Shown here piece by piece: positions 22,215 to 33,077 of a stretch of DNA of 64,000 bases (positions within the stretch are counted from its first letter, which is position 1; each line of letters opens with the position of its first letter). This DNA comes from Anastrepha obliqua (Eukaryota > Arthropoda > Insecta > Diptera > Tephritidae). The notes beneath the pieces are model-generated. The model saw nothing but the letters and a program-made list of their open reading frames with translations, did not search any database and was not told where the DNA came from. A program made the position numbers and the translations under genes. The stretch lies in NCBI RefSeq assembly GCF_027943255.1, contig NC_072893.1, forward strand, positions 36,602,001 through 36,666,000, given 5' to 3'.

Positions 22215-22745
22215 ATATAATGGAAATTTCAAAGGAATTTGTTATTTTTTTTTTTTATTTCTAAATAAATTTGTTTTTTTACTTCTTAAACAAAAAATTT
22301 TTTTTTTTAATTTTTAAACAAAATTATTTTTTAAATTTTTAAACAAATTTTTTTTTTTATAATTTTTAAACAAATTTTTTTTTTAATTTTGAAACAATTT
22401 TTTTTTTTAATTTTTAACAAATTTTTTTTAATTTTTAAACACATTTTTTTTTAATTTTTAAACAAAATTTTTTTTTCAATTCCTAAATAAATTTGTTTTT
22501 TTTTTTAATTCTTAAACAAAATTTTTTTTTTTAATTTTTAAGCAAAATTAGTTTCTAAATTTTTAGACAAACTTTTTCTTTAATTTTTAAACAAATTTTT
22601 TTTTTAATTTTGAAACAATTTTTTTTTAATTTTTAACAAATTTTTTTTATTTTTTTTAACAAAATTTTTTTTTTAATTTTTAAATAAAATTTTTATTTTT
22701 AATTTTTAAATAATTTTTTTTTTTTAATTTTTAAACAATTTTTAT
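22215..22745. repeat. A/T homopolymer minisatellite
   Basis: About twenty degenerate copies of a 20-28 bp unit alternating T8-T12 with AATTTTTAAACAAA. The repeated word TTTTTAATTTTTAAACAAAT is visible throughout. A few units carry TTTGTTTTTTTACTTCTTAA-type variants. Its T-rich strand is the + strand. Confidence 0.92.
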
Positions 22746-23398
22746 AGTTTAAATCGTATGTTGGACTGTAGTTAATTATAGACCACCGTTAATGCATATT
22801 AGCACCCTTTATTAGTTTATTGCTGGTCAATGGCGTCCTACATGAAATCTCTTGGCGTATAAGCAACTATCACCGCCACTTTTCCAAAAAATCACTCATA
22901 CGACCCGGCCTCTCGCTGTTTTGCTCACGCTACATAGTATATCCAGAAAACAATGTTTAATTACCTTAAATAAAGAGCCTTTAGTAAGCAATGCTTCAAC
23001 TTTTTGGTTTTTAGAAAAAAGTTTGCATACATAAAAGAGAAAAAAGGATATGGAAAAAGCTACAAACGATTTTTATGGTCTTTCCATCTTTTTTGAATGA
23101 ATATTTTCACATATTTTTAATGCAACTGGACTTCTCACACACACAACTGTGCACTTTGAAAAAAACAGCCTATCCAGCTTTAGCTGGTTTGGCCTTTGCA
23201 TTAATAAATATTAATCTTTTACGGAAAAATTTTATATTTTTATACAACTTTTGTGAAGAGCGAAGCTATGAATGACTGCTGTAAAATTATATACCCGCTA
23301 AAGTAAGAAGCCGTCCGCTCAATGTTTACAATTTTTGACAGTTTATTAGTGATTACTATTAAGTAAAGGAGTACTGCCGTATTTACTTAAGTAGAAAA
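22746..23398. other. AT-rich sequence, no gene seen
   Basis: No recognisable domain in the short frames at 22852-23275. Confidence 0.4.
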
Positions 23399-23399
23399 G

Positions 23400-23990
23400 T
23401 ACTGAAACTGAAATTTGAAAAGGTCGAGCCAAGGAGCACCAGAAGATTTGTTGGCGCCTACAACACTCAGGCTGAAAAGCCCATTGTATTTAAAGCTCGG
23501 GAAAGAGGGTAGATAGTGAAAGAGGGAAGGAGAAAAGTATTAGAGAAAGAGATAGGAAAGAGTATAGACAGAGATGAAGATAGTTAGTCCTGTGAGAATT
23601 TTTACAGATTCTTTGGCAAATCTGTAGATATCCTCCAGTTTTAGAGAACGAATATTACTCATTCCGCACGACATCGGAACCCAAAACTCGTAGCCGTGCT
23701 CTAGCAAAGGCAGGACACTCACAGAGAAAGTGCTCAGTGCTATCCGCCTACTCCAAGTAAGACAGGCACATTGGGTTCTCAATGATTCCAATGGTGGTCA
23801 TATGTTGATCCCATGGGTTGTGTCCTCTAATAATGCCGACCATCAACCGAACGTCTTTTCTTCCAAGTTTTAGTAGAAAGTTTGATAGTTTTCTGTTCGG
23901 ACTTGTCACAAAACACTTTGCAGTTCTGCAGCGGTCTAGACCGGGCCATTGCTCTTTCGTTTCCTTGAACACCGGAGGGTTCAAGGAAGA
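23400..23990 (-). mobile_element. R1/I-type LINE 3' end
   Basis: The minus strand gives LLKLGRKDVRLMVGIIRGHN and PWDQHMTTIGIIENPMCLSY, then after a frame change STEHFLCECPAFARARLRVL and NIRSLKLEDIYRFAKES. This is the RNase H exit and Cys/His knuckle region. The 3' end, with the word CCTTGGCTCGACC and an ATTTCA-like tail, matches 8890-9050 and 51525-51715. The copy is 5'-truncated with frameshifts. Confidence 0.8.
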
Positions 23991-23999
23991 AAAGTGCTA

Positions 24000-24555
24000 A
24001 GTTCAAAAGTTTGAAATATACAAGCGTTGTCTTGCTTTCTTGTGTAAATTTAAGAAATACTAAATGAAATATTGCATTAACACGTAACAATTTAGTGTAT
24101 TTCATGCAGAAAGCGCTAAGCGACTTAAGCTGTTTTGTGAAAAATTCGCATATAAAATGATTGTTTTGCTGTATAGATAAGTATTTGATGTTTCATAAAT
24201 TTCATTTTTGTTTTTGTTTTTTTTTTTTTGGCAAAAAAACTCAAATTAATTCAGTCACTAAATTTCAGCAAATAATCAGCAAGTCTATTCACATGCAAAT
24301 TGGGGAAAAAAGCGCAAAAGGTCAGCAAAAGAAAGACACAATTCACAATTAGCAAAGAAACCAAAGTTGAACAATTGAATAAAAAAGTAAAAATGCTTTC
24401 TATAAACTTGTTTTCATATCCACACTGTAAAATATTTGATTTCAAAAACAAAAGATTGAGATTGCTTTGAAAATCACATTGATTTTTTCTTCCCCCGAGT
24501 GCCGTTCAAAAGTTACTTAAGCTATTAACTTTCGCACCACTGTACAAATAACTGT
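24000..24555. other. AT-rich sequence, no gene seen
   Basis: Short frames only. No domain, splice or repeat signal. Confidence 0.4.
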
Positions 24556-24558
24556 AAA

Positions 24559-24951
24559 TTGCAAACATATTCACCCATATATTTATTACTCACCATTTTG
24601 ATCGTTGTTTTGTTTACTTCTTCTTCAATTATGTTGACTGCAGCTTTTGACACAAACTCTTTTATGATCTTGACCTGTTCGTTTTTGTTTTGTTGTTTTA
24701 ATATGCTGTTGCCCCTTTACACACAACGCACAATTTTCTTGTTGTTCCTCTCCTATCGACTCGCGTATTCGCGTATCTCCAAAGAAAATGAAACAAACTT
24801 ACAGCGCAAGAATTACTTGTTGAGTGCTTCGTTGTTTGTTGCTTTTGTTGCCGTTGCTAATATTCCTACTTTATGCTGCCGGTTGTTGTTGTTTTTGATG
24901 GTTATGCAAAATTGTTGTTTTTTATTGCTTTCTCAGCTGTATTGGTAAATT
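24559..24951. other. Long open frame of doubtful status; CAA-rich on the minus strand
   Basis: A 129-codon frame is open on the + strand. It is hydrophobic because the minus strand is rich in CAACAACAA-type sequence, which is common in fly 5' untranslated regions. I recognise no protein family. It could be an untranslated exon or promoter region near the host gene, or simply a chance frame. Confidence 0.25.
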
Positions 24952-25134
24952 GTAAGTTTCATTCGAAATTAACTGCAGACGATTTCGATGCGTTTCCTAT
25001 TGCAAATTTGTATTTTTTACGCTCTTCGTGTAAAAAGAATTTTTAGTTTTTTTTTTTTGTATAGATAAGATTTCTAAGTTTTATTTTTTCGTTATAATGA
25101 AGTACGAAATTGTTTTGTTGACTTTTTTTCATAG

Positions 25135-25270
25135 AATGCTTCTAAAACGATTGAAGAACTACTCAATGCTTTCAACAAAAATTTAATTTCTCTGGCAGAA
25201 GGTGATAATGGAAAGAAAACCAGTACCGAAAAATACAGTGCCAACAGGGACAAATTGCGTGAGGAGGAAG
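25135..25270 (+). CDS. Host gene, coding exon 1 of those visible
   Basis: This is a 136-nt exon with a strong acceptor (GACTTTTTTTCATAG just before 25135) and a consensus donor (GAAG|GTGAGTAT at 25271). Only one frame is open. It reads NASKTIEELLNAFNKNLISL, AEGDNGKKTSTEKYSANRDK and LREEE, a charged and probably helical segment. It ends in phase 1. The leftover G joins AG at 40752 to give GAG and continues exactly in the frame of the long exon there. The exon is not a start exon, so earlier exons lie upstream. No transposon similarity is seen. Function is unknown. Confidence 0.72.
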
Positions 25271-25619
25271 GTGAGTATATAAATGTATTTAAAAAAGAAT
25301 CAATGGTAGAATAACACCAGCAGAGATACTCTGCATTTATATACGAAGATGTACATACATACATACATATATATGTATTTATAATGTGTGTATGTGTATA
25401 GTCTATGCATATAAACAGCGCACATAGGCAGCCCATACAATTGTTTGCCCTATAAAACGATTCATCGGGTGGTAACCTCTGTCTGCAATACGACATTACT
25501 TACATACCTACATACAGTGACTTACGAACTATTCGTGCAAAGTTACATCTTTCATACCGACGTTTCTGTTTACACAAAAACACGACTCACGATTAAGTGA
25601 AAATATCAAAATACCAAAC

Positions 25620-25830
25620 ATATGTCCTGCATGTGCAGGTACCCCACCCGACACTAACCACCTTTTCACATGCCCTTTAAAACCTACTCATCTAATACCC
25701 CTCTCTCTCTGGGCCCAACCTGTCGAAACAGCATGTTTCCTAGACCTACCTTTAGATGAGCCAGACGAAGACGACCGGTGATACACCCTACACTGACTTA
25801 CCCTACACTATTAGTATTAAACAACACCAA
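25620..25830 (+). mobile_element. Jockey-type LINE 3' end
   Basis: The nucleotide sequence closely follows 43490-43650, including CCTGCATGTGCAGGTACC, CATGCCCTTTAAAACCTACT and CAGACGAAGACGACCGGTGA. It encodes the CPAC....HLF..CPLK knuckle and ends at the same stop codon. Confidence 0.8.
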
Positions 25831-25889
25831 CAATAACATAAAATGAAAATGGCCTGGTCTCATGGCATTTACAAATTATTTAATAAGAT

Positions 25890-25970
25890 GAATAAACTTT
25901 ATTAAAACGGTGCGTTAGTGCTACTTGGGGAGTGCCGGAGTGATACGTCAACCGTTTCATAATAAACTTG
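25890..25970 (+). mobile_element. LINE 3' terminus
   Basis: The word GCTACTTGGGGAGTGCCGGA then GTGATACGTCAACCGTTTCA parallels GCTGCTTGAGGAGTGCCAGA at 51140-51180, which follows the stop codon of an I/Loa-type LINE. Only the last bases of the element remain. Confidence 0.55.
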
Positions 25971-26076
25971 AAAAAATAAATGCTATGGAATTTTCAATCA
26001 GATTATAATAAAAAAAAATTATTCTAACAATATTTCCGTTTTGTACTATCATTTTAAGTTCTCAAGTCCCTTACAA

Positions 26077-26772
26077 GGTGACGCAAAATTAATCACCCTA
26101 TCGGAAGATTTGTAATTCTTGCAAACAAAAGGGTTCTCCAATAAAGAGTATTATTTTAAATATCCCCCGAAATTTTGGTAGATGTCAATTTTGAATCTGT
26201 CATTTTTTGATATTTGACAGGTAGGAAGTACGCCATTAATAACAATGGAACGATACACGCTTAAACAACGCATTGAAATTATTAAAATTCACTATAAAAA
26301 TGGTGAAAATTTGGCACAGACGGTTCGAAAAACTCGAACATTTTTGGGTCATCGTGAAGCACCTTGTCGGACCGCAATACATAAATTGGTGAAAAGCTTC
26401 GAGCTGTTGGGACAAGTTAGTGAGTGAAGAATAAAACCCGTGCGTGCACGTCGCTCAAGAACAGTCTAAAATATTGTTGTTGTAGCCGAAAGTGTTGAAG
26501 AAAACCCAGGATTGTCCATTCCTTGTCGTTCTTCGGAATTAGGCATTCCACAAAGGTCATTACACCATATTTTGCATAAAGGTTTGGGTCTTAAGGCTTA
26601 TAAAGTCTAGTTAACACAAGAACTCAAGCCGGCCGATCAACGTCGTGTCTTTGCTGATTGGGTCATTGAAATGTATGAAAATGATCCGGAATTCCATCGA
26701 AAAATCATTTTGAGTGATGAGGCCCATTTCCACCTCGACGGCTTCGGCAACAAGCGAAATTGTCGGATAGTG
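26077..26772 (+). pseudogene. rosa-type (DD41D) transposon, 5' half
   Basis: The 5' terminus GGTGACGCAAAATTAATCAC then CCTATCGGAAGATTTGTAAT is matched in reverse complement at 54203-54244. The coding sequence starts at ATG 26245: MERYTLKQRIEIIKIHYKNG (helix-turn-helix). After a stop at 26425 it resumes with VFADWVIEMYENDPEFHRKI and ILSDEAHFHLDGFGNKRNCR, which holds the first catalytic D. The reading breaks off near 26772, where an unrelated repeat begins, so the second and third catalytic residues are absent. Confidence 0.8.
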
Positions 26773-26870
26773 AACTTAATAGCTGCAGTATATAAACAGC
26801 CAAGCAATGGAGTGCGTAAAGGTCAAAATAAAAATTTCCATCATTCAAAAGCATTTTTTTTATTTATTTG
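26772..26870 (+). repeat. Dispersed repeat, pair with 37650-37735
   Basis: Reads GAACTTAATAGCTGCAGTAT, AAACAGCCAAGCAATGGAGT and GCGTAAAGGTCAAAATAAAA, matching 37650-37735 in the same orientation with few changes. In both places a T run follows. It may be the end of an unidentified element. Confidence 0.7.
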
Positions 26871-27085
26871 TTCAAATAATAATAATCATTCCCTTCTACC
26901 GAATGACCATCTTTTTGGGTGGATAGAAATGAAAATGAGAAAAGCAAATTACTTATACAACCCTCGGCATTATTATGAAATGATAGAAAAGTGTAGAAGA
27001 AGAATTGCATTTTCGATAAAACGAATGTCGAAGCCGGGTTTTATTTCAACGAAATCACTAGAAGTCCCAACCATAAGAAGAGTAA

Positions 27086-27265
27086 TAGTGATCACACTCA
27101 CCAACGTAAACGTACGCCCGTACGCTCGTAGGCCCGTATCAGCTAACACGATGAAACAACGATCTACGATACTACGAAACGGAACGGTGGTGAGAATTCA
27201 TTTACATGGGGCTCCCATTAGTTTCATCGTGTCAGCGTTTACGTTGGTAAGTGTGAGCACCATAA
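27086..27265. mobile_element. Short fold-back element (MITE-like)
   Basis: Terminal inverted repeats are GTGATCACACTCACCAACGT (27088 onward) against ACGTTGGTAAGTGTGAGCAC (ending about 27262). A second inner pair is CTAACACGATGAAAC near 27143 against GTTTCATCGTGTCAG near 27222. The 180-bp unit has no coding sequence. I could not define a target duplication. Confidence 0.7.
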
Positions 27266-27434
27266 AAAAGAACGTGGACAGTGGATGAGATTCTTAAAAA
27301 ATGAGCCTTATAAAATGTCCTATAAAACTTTTTTAGATGATTCTACATTTCACGTTTTGGATCTTTCACCTAAAAGATGAAATCCAAAAATGTATGAAAC
27401 TCTCTTGAAAGTTAGTTGACAGCATTGAAAATAG

Positions 27435-27575
27435 TGAGTTAAACCAGTTTTATGAGGTATAGCTATACTCGCTCGGTGAATCCAACTTTGTTGTTCCTCT
27501 TACATGCAAATTTTTTTCGACAAGTGAGCTGAGCGTGCAGAGAAATGGCGAATTGAAGGCGCCTACAATGATCGC
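27435..27575 (+). repeat. Dispersed repeat, pair with 43845-43985
   Basis: Shares an ordered set of words with 43845-43985: TATAGC, ACTCGCT, CAACTTTGTTGTT, CATGCAAATTTTT, GCAGAGAAATGGCGAAT (GCAGAGAAGTGCCGAAT in the partner) and GGCGCCTA. No coding potential. Class unknown. Confidence 0.65.
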
Positions 27576-27982
27576 GACTTCAGGTTGGTCACTCCAGAAC
27601 TTTAGTGCTTAGACTTCTTAACTATTGCATGACTCTGTTGGAGAACTGTGGCTTTGAAAGACATTTGCTTTTCAACGAAGATCAACAAGTCAACAGTCTC
27701 AAGATTCTCGACGTATTTTTTCAATCCCATCAAGCAATACAATTTTTATTGATTCAATTTTAAGTGGCGTTGCAATTCTCAGCCAAGCTCGTGCGATTTT
27801 TTGTTTTTCACAATTTTTTTTTTGCGAAACCAGAATTTTTCAGGCGCAGAAAATCGCCGTTTATTTCATGGCTTTAAGCAAATATTTGCTGGCAATAAAT
27901 ATTTCGTGAATGCGAAATTCCAAGGCGTATCTATAAAAACTGGTGTGATTATTTGAGAGGAATTGATTATTTGTTGATGATA
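27576..27982. other. AT-rich sequence, no gene seen
   Basis: No supported frame or element. Confidence 0.4.
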
Positions 27983-28080
27983 GACTGTTCACTAGACAGG
28001 GCTAGTTTACTGGGGCGGCAGCACTTGGTCGGGAAAACCCCGAGTCATTCCTTTAACGTAGAACCGGCTGCCATGGGAAT
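27983..28080 (-). repeat. Dispersed hairpin repeat, type A
   Basis: The minus strand reads CATGGCAGCCGGTTCTACGT, then GACTCGGGGTTTTCCCGACC, GCTGCCGCCCCAGTAAACTA and GCCCTGTCTAGTGAAC. The GTCGGG/CCCGAC hairpin is perfect in this copy. It lies directly downstream, in sense, of an RTE tail. Confidence 0.65.
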
Positions 28081-28570
28081 GAAATGGTTCGATCTCATCA
28101 TTGTATCTGATTCTGTAAGATCCATCAGCTTTCCTTACTAGTCCAAATATCCTTCTTATGATTTTACGTTCAAAGCGGAGAAGGTAGCTCCTTATGTTAG
28201 ATGTCAGTACCCATGCTTCGCAACCATATGTTGCTACTGGTCTTATTAGCGTCCCGTAGATTTGTAGCTTACACGACCTCGGTAGTAATTTATTTTTGAG
28301 AAGTTTCAGGTGAGCAAAATAATTTCTATTAGCAACTTCTAGTTTATCATTCACGCCGGTTTGCTACGCTGCTAAGGTTTACACCCAGGCATTTGAGTCT
28401 CTCCACTTAGTGAAAAATATATAGGCCGACCTCCTGGTTGCCAAAGCGTGGGACGCCTAAAACCCAACGAAGTATTTTGTCTTATCGACATTAACTTGAA
28501 AGCCGACTAACTTTGCTTTAGTTTCAGCTCCAGCGTACACTCAGTAACTGCGCGTTGGTTTCTCGCAACG
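28081..28570 (-). mobile_element. RTE-type LINE fragment (family c)
   Basis: The minus strand shows GFQVNVDKTKYFVGF (28480-28520), the segment after the catalytic FADD. It then shows EVANRNYFAHLKLLKNKLLP, LQIYGTLIRPVATYGCEAWV and LLRFERKIIRRIFGLVRKAD with SYRIRYNDEIE. This order is standard for RTE-like ORF2 C-termini. A sister copy is at 52540-54080. The frame is interrupted and the endonuclease and polymerase core are missing. Confidence 0.8.
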
Positions 28571-29175
28571 ATAGCTTTGGGAAGTCACTGTATGTAAAAT
28601 TTCCCATTTGTAAATACATACATATGTAGATATGTTAGTTGTGTCGAATATTATTCCTGCGTGCCACTATTAAATGTGTCTGAAGGTTTTAATAATTCCT
28701 AATGAAACGCCAATGTGGCGACAACAAATTATTGGCTGAGGGCTAATGGTTTTTCATTTTGTGGATCTGCATGCAAATGTTCAAGTTTACAAGTAAATGG
28801 TACACTTACATACATATGTACATGGGGACAACCTTGGTAGTTAACCCTCAATGTTTACTATTAGAGTGAGATGAATGAGAATGGGTGAGTTTCTGAATTG
28901 AATTTAGGCAAATAAAATAAAAGCTAACAACAAAAATTTCTCAGCACAATATTTACGAAATGAATTGCAAAAGATGAGGCGAGGCGGAAGGCAGAAGAGT
29001 CTACATTTATTTTAATTTTAGGCTTCAAAATTACTTAAGTGTATCCCAAGTGATGGTAGCCTCCATCAAAAAAGCAATCAATGGGTTGTAAGCAAACACT
29101 TTAAAAGGTGAAGGAGAACCCGAGACCCATTAATAGCGTACACGAAATTAGTCAGAGAAAGCCTGATATGCTTTT
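28571..29175. other. AT-rich sequence, no gene seen
   Basis: No supported frame or element up to the RNase H remnant that follows. Confidence 0.4.
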
Positions 29176-29179
29176 TGAT

Positions 29180-29890
29180 AGTATCTGGATATTTCGTTAT
29201 CCGAGTGATGTAAGTGAACACAAACTGCATGGCTAATGAGCTGACTAGACAGGCCACTCTTTAAAAGTTTTTTTTTTTCAGCAAAAAGAAGTTACTTTAG
29301 TGTTACATTTAGATCGACCATATGAATCCATGGGGTTAGAGTGCGAGAACGATAGAATAAAATACTATGCCCATCAGAAAGTTGTGACGTAACACTAATG
29401 CAGTTGCCTGAGGGAAATATTAAAATCCGAACCAGAATGCAAGAAGATGAAGACGAAATTGCACAAACAATACACAAATAAATTGCACAAGTGTGACGTC
29501 ACACACAACGATTCTGTCACTCAGAGCAGAATAACAGCCCTTGATGGACGTCATCTTTGTATGCTGTACTTCGTGGTTAAAGTCAACACAATTGCAAGCC
29601 TCTGCTGCGAGAATTGTGTGGGGCAAAAGGAGACCGAATCACCTCAGTTTATTCTTCTCAGTTGCCTTGTTTAAGTGTGGCCCTATGTCTCTCACTTTAT
29701 ATATTACCTTGAGGAACTTTAAGGAGTTGATAGTAGAGGCACCTATCGAACTTTCTTAAAATCACGCAGGTTTCGACCACTGATTTTCGCCATATATATT
29801 CTCCCCTAAGGGAATGCAGCATGCAGCTATTTGCGGCCTCCATCTTAACCTAATTTAACCTACTCAACGGAGTTTTAGCCAGAATATACT
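29180..29890 (+). mobile_element. I/Loa-type LINE remnants
   Basis: 29200-29270 encodes CMANELTRQATL, the last motif of an RNase H domain (GNxxADELxRxxT). 29590-29670 encodes ASLCCENCVGQKETESPQFI and LLSCLV, a decayed Cys/His knuckle. The two are in the order expected for one LINE. The intervening 300 bp has no clear match and may be inserted. Confidence 0.55.
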
Positions 29891-29939
29891 TCTGAGCTAT
29901 TCCATATCAAGTGATCCAAGTATTTTGGACATTGTCGTC

Positions 29940-31760
29940 GATTTTTTTTTAAATTGCTTTATTTGTAGGCTTGAAGTAATAACTATAAAACTAAAAACTA
30001 TAATTATGAAATTTATTCAGTGTTGAAAATTTTGGAATACAATTTTTTTAAGTTTTTTTTTTAATTTTTATAAATTTTTATCTCTCAATTTTTTAATTAA
30101 AAAAAAACTTTTTCGGAAAAAATCATTACTTTTTTTTCTATAAAACTAAAAACTATAATTTTGAAATTTATTCAGTGATAAAAATTTTGGAACACAATTT
30201 TTTTAAGTTTTTTAAAATTTTTATACACTTTTATTTCTCAATTTTTTAATTAAAAAAAAACTTTTTCGGGAAAAATCATTATTCTTTTTGCATTATTTTT
30301 GAGAAAAACAATATCATAATTTTTTCATAGTTTTTGAGAAAAACATTTTTAAGTTTTTTTTTTTTTATTACCGAGACTATGCTCAATAATCCCTGCATTT
30401 CATAGAGATCTATATATCTTGAAAAAATTTAGTTCTGAAACTTTTTCAGTGTTGTAAATTTTCGAATACGAGTTTTAAAGTGAAATATCTTCGTATTTTT
30501 TTTAATATTTTTATAAATTTTTCTTCTTCTTATTTTAATTAAAAAAAAAACAAATTTTCGGGGAAAAATATTGCAAAAATTGGGAAAAAACTGTTTCTCA
30601 AAAATTATAAAACAAAAACAAATTTTCAAAAACTAAGAAAAACACTTTTTCGGAAAAAATCATTATTATTTTTGAGAAAAAAAAATGTTTCATAGGTTTT
30701 AAGAAAAAAGTTGTTTGCCATTTTTAAATTTTTTTTATTAATTCCTGAGACTATGCACAGTAATCCCTGCAAATTTCATAGAGAGTTCCACATATCCTAA
30801 AAACATTTTTAGTTTTCAGATTTATTCAGTGTTGAAAATTTTTTAATAGGAGTTTTTAAAGTGAAATAACTTGGGAATTTTTTAAATATTTTTACAAATT
30901 ATTTTTTCTTCATCAGTTTTTATTTAAAAAACAAATTTTCGGGACAAAAAATTTCAAAAACATGGCAAAAAAAATTTTTGCTCATAAATTAAAAAGAAAA
31001 CTTATTCGGAAAACATCATTTGTTTTTGTTTTTTTTTTTTTTTTTGAGAAACAAAAAATTTTTTCATAGTGTTTTCATAGGTTTTGAGAAAAAATTTGTT
31101 TGCCATTTGTTCCATTAATAGCTGAAACTATGCTCAGTAATCCCTGCAAATTTCATAGAGAGATCCACATATCTTAAAAAAAAATTAGTTTTGAGGTTTA
31201 TTCAGAGGTGAAAATCTTGGAGTAGGAGTTTTTAAAGTGATATATCTTCCGATTTTTTTTTTAATATTTTTACAGTTTTTTTTTCTTCTTGGCAAAAAAA
31301 AACTTTTTCTCAAAAATTATTGTATAAAACAAAAAACACACTTTTTCGGAAAAAATTTTTTGTTTTGGTTTTTAAGAAAATAAGAATTTTCCGAAAATTT
31401 TGGAATAGGAGTTTTTAAATTGAAATATCTTCGGATTTTTTTCTTTTTCATTTTTTAATTAAAAAAAACAAGTTTTCGTGAAAAAATTCCAAAAAATAGG
31501 CAAAAAAAATTTTTATCAAAAATTATAAAACAAAAAAAAATTCTCAAAAATTAAAACAGAAACAAAAACTCCAGACCAGATCGCAACTATAATATCTATT
31601 TTCAAAATTTTTGAGAAAACATTTTTTTACCATTTTTTTCTTTATTTTTTTATTAACAGCTGCTACTATGCTCAGTAATCCACGCAAATTTCATAAACAG
31701 ATCCTCATAACTTTTCGAGTTATATTCGAGTACGTGCAACAAATAAATGCAAAATGCTGG
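29940..31760. repeat. AT-rich tandem array, period about 375 bp
   Basis: The landmark GAGACTATGCTCAATAATCC recurs in variant form at 30373, 30747, 31124 and 31662, each followed by CCTGCAAATTTCATAGAGAG-like sequence. Other shared words are TTCAGTGTTGAAAATTTT, GAGTTTTTAAAGTGAAATA and CTTTTTCGGAAAAAATCATT. Spacing is 374, 377 and 538 bp. A 158-bp local duplication (CTATAAAACTAAAAACTATA at 29983 and 30141) sits at the left edge. No coding capacity. Confidence 0.85.
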
Positions 31761-32768
31761 TCTGGCGTAGCGCTACAACTTACTCGTGAAATGGTTGGGT
31801 AGAAAACTTCCACCGATTGAACTAAAATTTCCATAATTGCTAAAAGCTAGTGCCCTCTTAATGTTTATATAGAATAAAGTTTCTTAGGGGATGTTTAAAG
31901 TAACTACTACATACATATCTACATATGTGTAAGCATATAAAACTAGCTACATATGTACGTACATATATGTAAATACCCATGTGAATATATAATATGCACA
32001 TATTTACTTTTACATATATAAATACTCATATATCACTTTGATTGCCACCCCACTCGGTGCCCTGTCGCACAGTACGAATTGCGTTTCAAAGAACTTGAAT
32101 AACAGAAAAAAACTAGTCGGTAATATTAGAAAGCTAGTCAATGTCGCGAAAGCCACAAAAGCCACCCGCTAAGAACGCACAACAGCTACCTACACACTTA
32201 TGTATGTATGTGTGTGCATACAAATATTACTACGACTGTATGAATGCTGACACAACAATAGCAAGAAAACAATAACAACTATGAGTAACAACAATGAATG
32301 AATTATTGATTTGAATGCTATTAAAAATAATTTTCAGTTTTCGTGTTTGTTCACGAGCAAAGTTATAGACCGCCAAGAATTTTTTCTTTATTGATTAATT
32401 TTTATTTTAAGAATTTGAGACTGAAACTTTTTTAGTTGAATTTGAATTTTTTTATTGTATTTTTTTCTTGTTAAACGTTTTTTAGGCAAATATGCGCTTT
32501 TTCTCAATCATTTGATTGTTAAAAATCTATAGAAATTAATACTCTAGAATAGCTCGGCTGAAATTTTTAAAAAGTCATAGGCCACGACTTAGCTTGCGCT
32601 CTGGACTAGACCGCAATAAACGTTATACAAATTTAAAAAAGTGAATAGGGTTGGCATAGTAATACAAAATATAACACAATGGCCGCAAATCGAAAAATTA
32701 AAAAAACATTGTACTTTTAAAATTTCCTCTTTCAACGGAAAACATGTGCATACAACATTCCCATATAA
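31761..32768. other. AT-rich sequence with tetranucleotide patches
   Basis: ACATATGTA/TATGTATG-type simple sequence occurs near 31905-31990 and 32198-32220. A CA-rich stretch at 32040-32190 contains ATGTCGCGAAAGCCACAAAA. It resembles fly leader sequence, but no donor or conserved protein was identified. Confidence 0.3.
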
Positions 32769-33077
32769 CAGGGGTAGGTAAACTTATGAAATTATATTTA
32801 ATCTACAAAATTTTTAAATTTTTAAAGAGTCACTAAATATTTTCTTGCCAACAATAAATAGTACTCTCAGAAATACATCGCCTCACTGTCGCAATCTGGA
32901 AGATTATTCCATGCGTCGAACACAGGGGTTAGGGGTAGAGTCAGAATTATCAAAAAATTGTATTTTTTCCATTTTCTTAAAGTATAATATTATATCTTAA
33001 AAATATTGGGTGAAAATTTGAAGTGAATCCGGCAAATACTCGCATGTGTCTCGCGAGCCTCAGATTGCCGATCCCTG
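32769..33077. mobile_element. hAT-like short nonautonomous element
   Basis: The ends CAGGGGTAGGTAAACTTATG (32769) and GATTGCCGATCCCTG (ending 33077) are inverted and fit the CAGGGGTCGGCAAACTT-type termini of hAT elements. The flanking octamers CCATATAA and GCTTATAC agree at five of eight positions, consistent with a decayed 8-bp duplication. No coding sequence. Confidence 0.5.

Noticed and set aside
24559..24951. 129-codon hydrophobic frame as a membrane protein gene
   Set aside because: The opposite strand is CAA-rich leader-like sequence; no family, splice or codon support.
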